Shown piece by piece: positions 25,035-34,014 of a stretch of DNA of 64,000 bases (within the stretch, counting starts at the first letter, position 1; each line of letters begins with the position of its first letter). The DNA is from Bacteroidetes bacterium UBA1935 (GTDB lineage: Bacteria > Bacteroidota > Bacteroidia > Chitinophagales > Chitinophagaceae). The stretch spans positions 62,001 to 126,000 of the forward strand of contig DDFF01000008.1 in assembly GCA_002337045.1 (NCBI GenBank). The letters are read 5' to 3'. A model generated the notes under the pieces. It was not told the DNA's origin and did no database searches. It saw only the letters and a program-made list of their open reading frames with translations. The translations under genes were made by a program, and so were the position numbers.

Positions 25035-26733
25035 GAAGCGTTGGACATTAAAGCCTGCTGAACAGGATAGCGTCAATCATATTTTTAAAGCACTGAGCAT
25101 ACACCCTGCTTTATGCCGTATACTGGCATTGCGGGGTGTAAAAGATTATGATTCGGCCAAGGCTTTTTTTCGTCCTGAGCTCTCGCACCTGCACGATCCC
25201 TACCTGATGAAGGGAATGGACAAAGCCGTGCAGCGCATTACCGAAGCTATAGAGTGGAATGAACGTGTGCTGATATATGGCGACTACGATGTGGATGGTA
25301 CTACATCCGTTGCAGTTGTTTATTCTTTTCTGCGCAAGCAATACAAAGGACAATTAGAATACTATATACCGCACCGCTATCGCGAAGGTTATGGTGTGTC
25401 TAAAGAAGGTATAGAATATGCACATGCCAATGGCTTCAGCTTGCTGATAACATTGGACTGTGGTATCAAGTCTGCCGAGTTGATAGCCTACGCGCAATCG
25501 CTTGGTATAGATGTAATTGTTTGCGACCACCACACACCCGATGAAACACTGCCGCCTGCTTTGGCAATCCTGAATCCCAAGCAGGTAGATTGTCCTTACC
25601 CATACAAAGAACTAAGTGGTTGCGGTATCGGCTTCAAGCTGATAACTGCACTGGCACTACGTTGGAATCTGCCCGAGGAAGAAGTATTACAATACCTCGA
25701 CCTTGTGGCTACCAGTATAGCTGCTGATATTGTACCGATAGATGGTGAAAACCGTGTACTGGCTTTTTACGGTGTAAAGAAGGTAAATGAAAATCCATCG
25801 TTGGGTATTAAGGTGCTGAAGGAGATGGCTGGGGTTACGCGTACGCTATCTGTTGCAGACCTTGTGTTTGTAATAGGCCCGCGTGTAAATGCAGCAGGCC
25901 GTATGGACGATGCCCGCAAAGCAGTAGAGCTGTTTATAGAGCCAGACCCTGAAAAAATACAGGCATTGGCCGATGCGCTGCAGTCTGACAATATAGACCG
26001 TAAAGAAGTAGATAAGAATATAACAGAAGAAGCACTTGCGCTGATACAGGGCAATGATGCCATGACGGCACGGAAGTCAACCGTGCTATATCAAGAGCAC
26101 TGGCACAAAGGTGTGGTAGGTATAGTAGCATCTCGTTTGATAGACTATTATTATCGTCCTACGATAGTGCTAACCCTATCTAACGATAAAGTGACAGGTT
26201 CGGCACGTTCCGTTAGTGGCTTCAATATTTACGAGGCTATACACGCATGCCGCGATTTGCTGGAAAACTACGGTGGTCACTTTTATGCCGCGGGTATGAC
26301 CATGCATCCTGATAACGTAACCGAGTTTGTAGAAAAATTTGAAGAAGTAGTATCGCAATCCATCCCGCCCGAATTGCTGATACCTGAAATAGAAATAGAT
26401 ACAGAGATATTGCTGTCAGACATCAAGCCTGCATTCTATAATATCATCAAACAGTTCGAACCATTTGGACCTACAAACCTGCGTCCCGTGTTTATTACTA
26501 AGCGTGTGTATGATTATCAGGGTTACAGCCGCGTAGTAAAAGAACAACACATCAAGTTTGTACTGCATCAGCACAAGGGTATAATAATAGATGGCATAGG
26601 CTTTGGTATGGCCGATAAGTTTGATGTAGTGCAGAAAGGTGCGTTTGATATTGTATATACGCTGGACGAAAACGAGTTTAACGGCACTACCAAGCTACAA
26701 ATGAAAGTAGTGGACGTAAGACCGAGTATATAA
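25024..26733 (+). CDS. recJ: Single-stranded-DNA-specific exonuclease RecJ
   Basis: RecJ degrades single-stranded DNA 5'->3' in recombination and repair. The ATG at 25024 (569 aa) is preferred over a TTG six bases upstream. DHH-family motifs are GDYDVDG (86-92), LDCGIKS (144-150) and CDHHTPDE (DHH 168-170). GPRVNAAGR and the DHHA1 motif GGHFYAAGMT follow. The C-terminal OB fold is recognisable from KQFEPFGPTNLRPVF onward. It overlaps kmo by 11 bases and is followed by a strong terminator. Confidence 0.95.
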   Translation: MKPEKRWTLKPAEQDSVNHIFKALSIHPALCRILALRGVKDYDSAKAFFRPELSHLHDPYLMKGMDKAVQRITEAIEWNERVLIYGDYDVDGTTSVAVVYSFLRKQYKGQLEYYIPHRYREGYGVSKEGIEYAHANGFSLLITLDCGIKSAELIAYAQSLGIDVIVCDHHTPDETLPPALAILNPKQVDCPYPYKELSGCGIGFKLITALALRWNLPEEEVLQYLDLVATSIAADIVPIDGENRVLAFYGVKKVNENPSLGIKVLKEMAGVTRTLSVADLVFVIGPRVNAAGRMDDARKAVELFIEPDPEKIQALADALQSDNIDRKEVDKNITEEALALIQGNDAMTARKSTVLYQEHWHKGVVGIVASRLIDYYYRPTIVLTLSNDKVTGSARSVSGFNIYEAIHACRDLLENYGGHFYAAGMTMHPDNVTEFVEKFEEVVSQSIPPELLIPEIEIDTEILLSDIKPAFYNIIKQFEPFGPTNLRPVFITKRVYDYQGYSRVVKEQHIKFVLHQHKGIIIDGIGFGMADKFDVVQKGAFDIVYTLDENEFNGTTKLQMKVVDVRPSI

Positions 26734-26775
26734 TAAACCGGGATTTTTGAGATTCATGGATTAACCAAGTTATAT

Positions 26776-26811
26776 AAAAAAAGAGGAGTGAATTATCACT
26801 CCTCTTTTTTA
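26776..26811. terminator. Bidirectional terminator between recJ and the PfkB kinase gene
   Basis: AGAGGAGTGA (26782-26791) and TCACTCCTCT (26796-26805) pair perfectly around ATTA, with an A run on the left and six T on the right, so it serves both convergent genes. Confidence 0.9.
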
Positions 26812-26853
26812 TGATTCCCGGCAAATCCATCAATCCAATAAATCCCGGTTCAA

Positions 26854-27777
26854 CTATTTGAGATTAATGTCAAAATCAACCAGGTCTACAAACTCGTTGA
26901 TGCGTGTTTCTATTTCCTGCATTGTCAGTTCTTTCAATCTGTTAGGACCAAATTTCTCAACACAGAAAGAAGCCAGTGCAGAACCTACGATGATACCTGC
27001 TTTCATATTCTCGTAAGAAATGTCTTTGGTACGTGCCACATGGCCAATGAAACCACCTGCAAACGTATCGCCTGCGCCTGTCGGGTCAAATACTTCTTCC
27101 AGTGGCAGTGCAGGTGCAAAGAATACTTGCTTACCATGGAACAGCAGTGCACCATGTTCACCTTTCTTAATGATAAGGAACTTAGGACCCATTGCCTGTA
27201 TTTTAGCAGCAGCTTTTACCAGAGAGTATTCACCACTCAGTTGGCGTGCTTCACTATCGTTTACCATCAGCAGGTCTACCATGCCGATAGCTTGTTTCAG
27301 TTCGTCCAGTGCTATTTCCATCCAGAAGTTCATCGTATCCATGATGATGAGCTTCGGGCGGTTTTTCAGTTGGTTGATAACGCTTATCTGCACGGCAGGT
27401 GCCAGATTGCCCAGCATCAGGAATTCACAATCCTGATAGCTGTCTGGTAGTTGCGGGTTGAACTGTCCCAATACATTCAGCTCTGTAACCAGTGTATCGC
27501 GCGTGTTCATATCCATATGATAGCGGCCGCTCCAGAAGAAGCTTTTGCCGTCTTTTACCACTTCCACACCTTCCATATCTACACCACGTGCTGTCAGTGC
27601 ATCCATTTCTTCCTGCGGAAAATCGCCACCAACAATAGATACCTGTTTGATAGGCTGTGTAAAGTTGGAAGCTGCCCATGCTGCATAAGTAGCAGAGCCG
27701 CCTATTATACGGTCTACCTTACCAAATGGAGTTTCCAGCGCATCGAAGGCCATAGAGCCTACTATCATTAAAGACAT
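26854..27777 (-). CDS. PfkB-family sugar/nucleoside kinase
   Basis: The ribokinase-like fold is shown by the GG motif near the N-terminus (IIGGSATYAAW, 24-34) and the C-terminal signature VFDPTGAGDTFAGGF with catalytic Asp237. The ATG at 27777 (307 aa) is chosen because it begins the core strand MSLMIVGSMAFD; an upstream ATG at 27840 adds an unlikely tail. The substrate cannot be told from the sequence. Proteins of this length in Bacteroidota are often annotated as sugar kinases. The next gene to the right is divergent. Confidence 0.9.
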   Translation of the reverse strand: MSLMIVGSMAFDALETPFGKVDRIIGGSATYAAWAASNFTQPIKQVSIVGGDFPQEEMDALTARGVDMEGVEVVKDGKSFFWSGRYHMDMNTRDTLVTELNVLGQFNPQLPDSYQDCEFLMLGNLAPAVQISVINQLKNRPKLIIMDTMNFWMEIALDELKQAIGMVDLLMVNDSEARQLSGEYSLVKAAAKIQAMGPKFLIIKKGEHGALLFHGKQVFFAPALPLEEVFDPTGAGDTFAGGFIGHVARTKDISYENMKAGIIVGSALASFCVEKFGPNRLKELTMQEIETRINEFVDLVDFDINLK

Positions 27778-27893
27778 ATTCAAAATTTTTAGCGCTGCAA
27801 AGGTAGCTTTCAATTTGGTTAAGTAACAACTATATATCAATTAATATTCTTCCCCCATTCAGGGGGTTAGGTGGTTTTACTTAACTTCACCTT

Positions 27894-28607
27894 ATGAAGG
27901 CAATGCTTTTCGCAGCGGGGCTTGGCACCCGTCTGAAACCTTTTACGGATAAACACCCCAAAGCACTAGCAGAGGTAAATGGTAAAACCTTGTTGGAGCT
28001 GAACATACGCTACCTGCAACGCTTTGGTATAGAAGATGTAATCGTAAACGTACACCACTTTGCCGACCAGATAGAGCAAGTTATTAATGATAATAGCGGC
28101 TTTGGCAGTTGGGTAACGATATCGGACGAGCGAGATGAAGTACTGGAAACAGGTGGCGGGCTAAAGAAAGCTGCTCCCTACTTTGAGCACGAAGAGCATT
28201 TTGTGATTATGAATGTGGATGTGCTTACCAATCTTGATTTGGGCAAAATGATAGAAGCACATGCTGCAAGCGATGCCATGGCAACACTGGCTGTTATGCA
28301 GCGCGAATCCTCTCGTCAGCTATTGTTTGATGAGCACCTGATGCTTTGTGGGTGGACGAACAATAATACGGGCGAACAAAAGATAGTGCGCGAAGTATTG
28401 GAGATGCAGCCGCTTGCATTCAGTGGTATACAGGTGCTAAGCAACCGTATGCTGGATATACCTTTCAAAGGTAAATTCTCCATCATAGACCTGTACCTGC
28501 ATCATGCCCGCGAAAACATCATACGCGGTTACAACCACACAGGCAATGTATTTATAGACGTTGGCAAACCTGAAAGCCTAGAGAAAGCGGCTTATTTGTT
28601 TGAATAA
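27894..28607 (+). CDS. NTP-transferase family sugar-1-phosphate nucleotidyltransferase (MurU-like)
   Basis: The 237-residue protein has the nucleotidyltransferase motif AAGLGTRLKPFTDKHPKAL (residues 7-25) and the metal-binding Asp in MNVDVLTN. FIDVGKPESL lies near the C-terminus. The short length and lack of a hexapeptide or acetyltransferase domain recall MurNAc-1-phosphate uridylyltransferase MurU and similar enzymes. The exact sugar is not determined. It is divergent from the PfkB kinase and might share a salvage pathway with it, which is inference only. Confidence 0.85.
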   Translation: MKAMLFAAGLGTRLKPFTDKHPKALAEVNGKTLLELNIRYLQRFGIEDVIVNVHHFADQIEQVINDNSGFGSWVTISDERDEVLETGGGLKKAAPYFEHEEHFVIMNVDVLTNLDLGKMIEAHAASDAMATLAVMQRESSRQLLFDEHLMLCGWTNNNTGEQKIVREVLEMQPLAFSGIQVLSNRMLDIPFKGKFSIIDLYLHHARENIIRGYNHTGNVFIDVGKPESLEKAAYLFE

Positions 28608-28668
28608 TATTTTGCAGAGAAAATATCAACGGCTAGGGTTGAATTACAACCTCATAATAAAACTGACG

Positions 28669-29025
28669 ATGATGAATTTTTTTAAAAGACTGTTAGGCAA
28701 AACGAAATTATTGCAAAATTGGCATTTACCTACAGACATTCAATCTTATAAGATGATTAATAATGCGGATTTCGTACAGTTTGTAAATGCCAATGAAAGT
28801 CGTGTTTTATATTTTTCAACGATGGTTTTTAACGGGAATCAGTTATTATCAAACAATTTTATTGAAAATATGAAGCCTCAAATAACAAAAACCGAAAATG
28901 GCTGGGAAATGAAAGGTATAAAACATGGAGGTAACGAAATATTAGTATGCGTGTTTTCTTTTACAGATGAGAAAGATGAGAATTGGGCAATGGATTTATT
29001 TGCTTGCATTGAGTATATAGCATAA
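28669..29025 (+). CDS. Orphan AT-rich hypothetical protein
   Basis: I do not recognise this protein. Starts at 28669 or 28672 (ATGATG) give about 118 residues, soluble, with no signal peptide. It has MNFFKRLLGKTKLLQNWHLP at the start and an acidic C-terminus (DEKDENWAMDLFACIEYIA). Its base composition is clearly lower in G+C than its neighbours, with many TTA, ATA and AAT codons, which suggests recent acquisition. It lies 61 bases after the nucleotidyltransferase and before a terminator. Small AT-rich cytosolic orphans of this kind are often immunity-like or mobile genes, but nothing here proves that. Confidence 0.65.
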   Translation: MMNFFKRLLGKTKLLQNWHLPTDIQSYKMINNADFVQFVNANESRVLYFSTMVFNGNQLLSNNFIENMKPQITKTENGWEMKGIKHGGNEILVCVFSFTDEKDENWAMDLFACIEYIA

Positions 29026-29107
29026 TCTGTAGAATCTCTATTTACTTAACTGGCTTAGTGTTTGATGATATCGTATTGAGAAATTTGCATGACTCAATTA
29101 AAAAGAA

Positions 29108-29150
29108 AAATCCCCTAAGCTTTACTACAAATGCTCAGGGGATTTCTCTT
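29108..29150. terminator. Intrinsic terminator (convergent)
   Basis: AAATCCCCT (29108-29116) pairs with AGGGGATTT (29137-29145), with an inner AGC/GCT pair and one mismatch, followed by TCTCTT. It lies between the orphan gene and the M3 peptidase. Confidence 0.75.
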
Positions 29151-29173
29151 CTCAGTCGAAATGACGAATTTAT

Positions 29174-30901
29174 TTACACTCCCATTTCCACCAATCGCTC
29201 CTTTACAAAGCTGCCAAGCTCTGCTACATAGGCAGGTGAAAAATCGAAACGGATGCCTGCTGTGGCATACAGTTCTTTCAGTGTTTTAGTGTAGCCAAGT
29301 GCCAGTGCTGCTTTGTAGTTTTCCAAAGCCTGCTCTTTATTCTCACGGTATTGCCTCCACATAGCTATAGCGCCTAATTGTGCTATACCGTATTCTATAT
29401 AGTAGAAAGGTACTTCGTACAGGTGCAGCTGTTTCTGCCAGAAGTAAGCACGGTATTCTTCAAAACCGGTCCAGTCTGTAACGCCTGTGCTGAACTCAGC
29501 CAGGATTTTCATCCATTCCGCTTCACGCTGTTCATTAGTATGCCCCGGATTGGTATACAGCCAGTGCTGGTATTTATCTATGGTTGCTATCCATGGCAGC
29601 ACGCTTATCACACGTTCCAGTTCTTCTATCTGTGCACGTTGTAGTTCATCTTTGTCGCTGAAGAATATATCCCAGTGTTCCATAGAGAAGAGCTCCATAC
29701 TCATACTTGCAAGTTCGGCAATCTCCATCGGGTATTCTTTAAAAGAAGACAATGGCAGGCTGTGCGACAGGAAAGAATGCACTGCGTGGCCGCCTTCGTG
29801 CATCATTGTTATCACATCATTAACCGTACCAGCAGCATTCATAAATATAAATGGCACGCCTGTTTCTGCCAACGGACAGTTATAGCCTCCCGGTGCTTTG
29901 CCTACACGACTCTCCAGGTCCATACGCTTCATATCCGTCATCGTATTCAGGCATCCGCTGAAATAGTTGCCTAGTTTACCGAATACAGCTATCGCTTTAT
30001 CAGATAATTCTTTACCTGTTTCAAAAGGATGCAACGGCTCAGTACCTATTGGTTCTGCGTCACCATCCCATGGTCGCATTACATCAAGGCTCAGTTTTTT
30101 CCTGCGTCGCTCTACCAGCATTTTGTGTAGCGGTAGTATATGCTCACGCACAGCATCATGAAATGCAAAGCAATCCGCAGGCGTATAGTCAAACCTGCCC
30201 AGCTCGCGGAATTTATAATCTCTGTAGTTTTCAAATCCTGCATTCACGGCAACCTGCTGGCGTTTTTCCAGCAGCTTGTTAAACAGTGTAGTCAGTTCTT
30301 CTTTATCCTGCAGACGGCGTGCCGCTATCTTGCGGAAGATGGTTTCGCGCAGTTCCCTGTCAGGGCTTTGTAGAAAACGTGCTGCTTGTTGCAGGGTGTA
30401 TTCTTTGCCTTCATGTTCTATCGTCATCTTGCCCGATATCACTCCGTACTGTTGTGCCAGCAGGCTCATCTCTGCTTGTATGGCAACATTCTCTTCGCGA
30501 TACAGATGTACTGCATTACGTACACTGCGCAGGTATGGATAGTATTGTGCTTCGTCCAGTTCTTTGATGAATGGCGATGCCAGCATTTTTTTATTCAGCT
30601 CAAAGAAGTATGGTTTCATCTTCGGTTCTATCTCCATGCAGAAATAGGTGAATGCATCTTCATATTCTTTGTTGGTAGTATCGCATGTCATGTTTATTTG
30701 TCGCCAGCATGCGTCTTCACTTATCACTGCTTCCAGTTCGCTGATGTTGCGCAACCAGCTTTCCAGTTCTTCTTTACTGTTTATTTCCGTAGCTATCAGT
30801 TTATCAAAATAGGGTTGCAGTGCATCCCATGTAGTCATCTTAAAATCTTCAGGTAAAAAATTCCTTTTCAGTTTTTCTATCCTTGTGAAAACCTCACTCA
30901 T
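29174..30901 (-). CDS. M3 family oligoendopeptidase (PepF-like)
   Basis: This is a 575-residue cytosolic zinc metallopeptidase that would cleave short peptides. The zinc motif HEGGH is at residues 368-372 (TMMHEGGHAVHSFLSH), and the third ligand Glu follows in EIAELASMSME. The N-terminal helical lid is typical of the M3B group, and no signal peptide is seen. It stands alone between terminators, with a 400-base AT-rich region upstream shared with radA. Confidence 0.93.
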   Translation of the reverse strand: MSEVFTRIEKLKRNFLPEDFKMTTWDALQPYFDKLIATEINSKEELESWLRNISELEAVISEDACWRQINMTCDTTNKEYEDAFTYFCMEIEPKMKPYFFELNKKMLASPFIKELDEAQYYPYLRSVRNAVHLYREENVAIQAEMSLLAQQYGVISGKMTIEHEGKEYTLQQAARFLQSPDRELRETIFRKIAARRLQDKEELTTLFNKLLEKRQQVAVNAGFENYRDYKFRELGRFDYTPADCFAFHDAVREHILPLHKMLVERRRKKLSLDVMRPWDGDAEPIGTEPLHPFETGKELSDKAIAVFGKLGNYFSGCLNTMTDMKRMDLESRVGKAPGGYNCPLAETGVPFIFMNAAGTVNDVITMMHEGGHAVHSFLSHSLPLSSFKEYPMEIAELASMSMELFSMEHWDIFFSDKDELQRAQIEELERVISVLPWIATIDKYQHWLYTNPGHTNEQREAEWMKILAEFSTGVTDWTGFEEYRAYFWQKQLHLYEVPFYYIEYGIAQLGAIAMWRQYRENKEQALENYKAALALGYTKTLKELYATAGIRFDFSPAYVAELGSFVKERLVEMGV

Positions 30902-31187
30902 CTTGTTTCAATTGTTTTAGTACTGCAAAATACACCGTCCCGATAATATAATATGTGAAAATCCGTCTGTGGGCTTTGAGCCTAAAACCTGTCAATAAAT
31001 AAAAATATTAATATATGTAAATTAAAAAATTATCAATACATATAGATTATTTTAAGTATCAATTATATATAGAAAAATCGATAATAATATGCTATAATAC
31101 TGTCTGTCAATAAATAGCAGTTATTGTTGAATGTGTAGAGATTTTAATATTTAAAAATTTTATAAGCGTTTAACAGAAAACCATTTT

Positions 31188-31215
31188 TTTACTGTCGGGG
31201 AGAATACTACATTTG
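31188..31215 (+). promoter_or_regulatory. Promoter upstream of the radA leader
   Basis: TACATTTG (31208-31215) matches the -7 consensus TAnnTTTG. A weak -33 (TTTA, 31188-31191) lies 20 bases upstream. Transcription would start near 31222, ahead of the hairpin at 31248. Confidence 0.55.
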
Positions 31216-31247
31216 TATCAAGTTGTGAATTTAATGGGTTAGTAAGT

Positions 31248-31282
31248 AAGAGCCGCGGATTCTTCCGATGGCTCTTTTTCTT
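31248..31282 (+). terminator. Intrinsic terminator in the radA leader
   Basis: AAGAGCC (31248-31254) pairs with GGCTCTT (31270-31276), and an inner GGA/TCC stem closes a TTCT loop. A T-rich tract follows. It lies just 22 bases before the radA ATG, so it either ends a short RNA of about 60 bases or works as an attenuator. Confidence 0.65.
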
Positions 31283-31303
31283 TTCATTTATCTTTAGCCT
31301 GCC

Positions 31304-32674
31304 ATGGCAAAAATCAAATCAGCTTTCTTCTGTCAGCAATGTGGTTACGAATCTCCGAAGTGGGCAGGTAAATGTCCGTCTTGTGGTTCGTGGAATTCTT
31401 TTGTGGAAGAAGTAATACAACGAGACGAAAAACAAAAACCAATTTCAGGTTGGGAAGAAGAGAGCAAAGAGCAACGCAAAGCGCATAAGCTGGATGAACT
31501 GGAAATACAAAAAGAGATAAGGCTCAATACACCCGATGCTGAATTGAATCGTGTATTAGGTGGTGGTCTTGTTCCCGGTTCTGTGATACTTGTAGCAGGT
31601 GAACCGGGTATTGGTAAGTCTACTTTGTTTTTGCAATGTGCACTGCAGTGGAAAAATCTTACAACACTTTATATCTCTGGAGAGGAGAGTGCACAGCAAA
31701 TAAAACTGCGTGCAGATAGGGTAGGCATCACTAACCCCAATTTGTATTTGCTGACAGCTACCAACACGGCCACTATTTTTCAGGAAGTAAAAAAAGTACG
31801 TCCGCAATTAATCATAATAGACTCCATACAAACGCTTGAATCTCCGCATGTAGAAAGTGCAGCAGGTAGTGTATCGCAAGTGCGGGAGTGTGCTGCGGAG
31901 TTGCAACATTTTGCAAAAGCAAGTAACATACCCATCTTCATAATAGGGCACATTACTAAAGACGGTGCTATTGCAGGCCCGAAGGTGCTGGAACATATGG
32001 TTGATACTGTATTGCAGTTTGAGGGTGACAGGCATTATGCTTACCGCATCTTGCGCACCATTAAAAACCGTTTCGGTAGCACATCAGAACTGGGTATCTA
32101 CGAGATGGTACAAAACGGTATGCGCCCTGTCAGCAATCCGTCAGAGATATTATTGTCGCAGCACGACGAGCCGCTTAGCGGTATTGCTATAGCCAGTACG
32201 ATGGAAGGCGCCCGCCCGCTGATGATAGAAGTGCAGGCGCTGGCATCGCAGGCAGTGTATGGTACACCGCAACGCACGGTTAGTGGTTTGGATTTACGCA
32301 GGTTACAACTGCTGTTGGCAGTGTTGGAAAAACGCGGCGGTTTCCACTTCGGTACCAAAGATGTATTTGTAAACATAGCAGGTGGATTGAAGATTGAAGA
32401 CCCTAGTATAGAGCTGGCGGTGGTATGTGCGCTACTATCATCTTACGAAGACAAAGCACTGCCAAGTAATGTATGCCTGGTGGGTGAGATTGGTTTATCG
32501 GGAGAGATACGTGCAGTGAATCGCATAGACCAGCGCATAGCCGAGGCCGATAAACTGGGTATGGATGTAATATTTATACCAAAGGCAAATGCCAAAGGGC
32601 TCGATACCAAGAACTATAAGATAGAGATAAAGACAGTAAACAAAGTAGAGGACGTTTACAGGATGCTGTTTTAA
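31304..32674 (+). CDS. radA: DNA repair protein RadA
   Basis: RadA promotes branch migration during recombination. The 456-residue protein has the N-terminal C4 zinc finger (Cys10, 13, 24, 27), Walker A GEPGIGKST (99-107) and the RadA-specific KNRFGS motif. A C-terminal Lon-protease-like domain (GGLKIEDPSIELAVVCALLS, then GLSGEIRAV) is also present. All hallmarks are intact and length is standard. A terminator-bearing leader precedes it and the orphan gene at 32679 begins four bases after its stop. Confidence 0.96.
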   Translation: MAKIKSAFFCQQCGYESPKWAGKCPSCGSWNSFVEEVIQRDEKQKPISGWEEESKEQRKAHKLDELEIQKEIRLNTPDAELNRVLGGGLVPGSVILVAGEPGIGKSTLFLQCALQWKNLTTLYISGEESAQQIKLRADRVGITNPNLYLLTATNTATIFQEVKKVRPQLIIIDSIQTLESPHVESAAGSVSQVRECAAELQHFAKASNIPIFIIGHITKDGAIAGPKVLEHMVDTVLQFEGDRHYAYRILRTIKNRFGSTSELGIYEMVQNGMRPVSNPSEILLSQHDEPLSGIAIASTMEGARPLMIEVQALASQAVYGTPQRTVSGLDLRRLQLLLAVLEKRGGFHFGTKDVFVNIAGGLKIEDPSIELAVVCALLSSYEDKALPSNVCLVGEIGLSGEIRAVNRIDQRIAEADKLGMDVIFIPKANAKGLDTKNYKIEIKTVNKVEDVYRMLF

Positions 32675-32678
32675 ATAT

Positions 32679-33227
32679 ATGCGATTACACTATCACTCAT
32701 ACTCAATTGATGTAGTACACGCCAGAGGCGAGATAATTGATTATGACAGAGTAATCTCGGAAGAATTGCATTTTAGCCATACCGCAGTAATCGAAATCAA
32801 GGTGTCGAATGATCATACTGTTTTATCAAGGACATTGATTCTTGACTCAAGTGGTGGTACTGGAATCTTTGATAGGAATATTCTGATAGATGATGATTGT
32901 TTGCTCATATGTGTCAGTGATCAAGTATATAGGTTCAAATTGCCTGCAATGGAGTTGGATTGGAAAAAAAGGTGTGATGATGCCACGTGCTTTACTATCA
33001 CAAAATTCAAGAATGAATACTTGATACATGGCGAATTACAGATTGCAAGGCTTAGTAAAGAAGGTGATATTAAATGGTTCTTTTCCGGAAGAGATATCTT
33101 TGTATTGCCGCATGGAGAGAGTGATTTATTGGTAGAGGATGATATGATTACAATTAAAGATTGGCAAGGATATAAATATTACCTCGATGAAAATGGGGCT
33201 TTAATAAAAGACGAGCGCGAACAATGA
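32679..33227 (+). CDS. Orphan hypothetical protein between radA and comF
   Basis: I do not recognise a family. The 182-residue soluble protein has no signal peptide and is made of short strands (LLICVSDQVYRFKLPAMELD, DIKWFFSGRDIFVLP, WQGYKYYLDENGALI) that recall a few blades of a PQQ/WD-like propeller. The pattern of reading a value, comparing it and printing a tail is only suggestive. It sits tightly between radA (4 bases) and comF (ATGA overlap), so it is translated with them. By eye it is more A+T-rich than both neighbours, which suggests it was inserted into an existing operon. Confidence 0.7.
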   Translation: MRLHYHSYSIDVVHARGEIIDYDRVISEELHFSHTAVIEIKVSNDHTVLSRTLILDSSGGTGIFDRNILIDDDCLLICVSDQVYRFKLPAMELDWKKRCDDATCFTITKFKNEYLIHGELQIARLSKEGDIKWFFSGRDIFVLPHGESDLLVEDDMITIKDWQGYKYYLDENGALIKDEREQ

Positions 33228-33919
33228 TAAATGATCTGACACAAGGCCTTACTCATCTACTATACCCACGCCTTTGCGAGGGTTGCAGCAAGCCATTACT
33301 GGCAGAGGAAGAAGTGCTTTGTCTTAATTGCAATGTCTTTAGCCTGCCACGTACTGCCTACCATCATATAACAGAGAACGAAACGTTTATGCGTTTTGTT
33401 GGGCGTGTACCGGTGGTGATGGCTACATCATTTGCCTACTTCACAGCAGAGGGCTTGTTACAACACTTGCTGCACCAGCTCAAATACAACGATAAAAAAG
33501 AAGTAGGCACCTATCTGGGCAAGCAACTGGGTTATGATTTGCAACAGCTCAACTGGCACAAAGGAATAGATTATATAATACCCGTACCCCTGCATCCCGA
33601 GAAAGAAGCACAACGTGGTTATAACCAAACCCAACTGATAGCAGAAGGAATGGGCGAGGTTTTACAACTTCCGGTTATAAAAGACCTGCTCTACCGTACC
33701 CGCCATACCGAAAGCCAGACACAAAAAACGCGCGAAGAGCGCATTAATAATATGTCCGGCGCTTTTGCAGTGAAAAATACTGCCCATTATGAGGGTAAAC
33801 ACTTCCTGCTGATAGATGATGTGCTGACCACAGGCGCTACATTGGAAGCTTGTGCTAATGCCCTGCTTTCAATACCCAATGTCAGCATCAGCATAGCCAC
33901 AGTTGGTGTAGCCAACTAA
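33224..33919 (+). CDS. comF: ComF family phosphoribosyltransferase-like protein
   Basis: ComF proteins are linked to DNA uptake and recombination in transformable bacteria. The 231-residue protein has the N-terminal C4 zinc finger (Cys18, 21, 33, 36), the family motif VPLHPEKEAQRGYNQTQLIA, and the PRPP-binding loop LLIDDVLTTGATL. The start overlaps the upstream stop (ATGA). Being next to radA supports a role in DNA processing, although the biochemical activity of ComF is still unsettled. Confidence 0.92.
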   Translation: MINDLTQGLTHLLYPRLCEGCSKPLLAEEEVLCLNCNVFSLPRTAYHHITENETFMRFVGRVPVVMATSFAYFTAEGLLQHLLHQLKYNDKKEVGTYLGKQLGYDLQQLNWHKGIDYIIPVPLHPEKEAQRGYNQTQLIAEGMGEVLQLPVIKDLLYRTRHTESQTQKTREERINNMSGAFAVKNTAHYEGKHFLLIDDVLTTGATLEACANALLSIPNVSISIATVGVAN

Positions 33920-34014
33920 AATTTGCGGCTGTATTGCATTTTAGTATTATTAGAGGTATCTTAATGGCAATTTTTAATAGTCAGCCTATTACAATTATTA
34001 CAAATCAATCTTGT

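Larger units (their letters stand above)
30902..31303. other. AT-rich intergenic region between the M3 peptidase and radA
   Basis: These 402 bases carry no credible reading frame. The middle (about 30985-31175) is extremely A+T-rich. A 13-base sequence CTGTCAATAAATA occurs twice (30989-31001 and 31104-31116). The right end holds a promoter-like element and a hairpin terminator listed separately. No DnaA box was seen. It should contain the promoters of both divergent genes. Confidence 0.7.

Noticed and set aside
30985..31175. AT-rich stretch considered as a replication origin
   Set aside because: No DnaA boxes (TTATCCACA-type) and no dnaA, gyr or rpmH genes nearby; it is an ordinary divergent promoter region.
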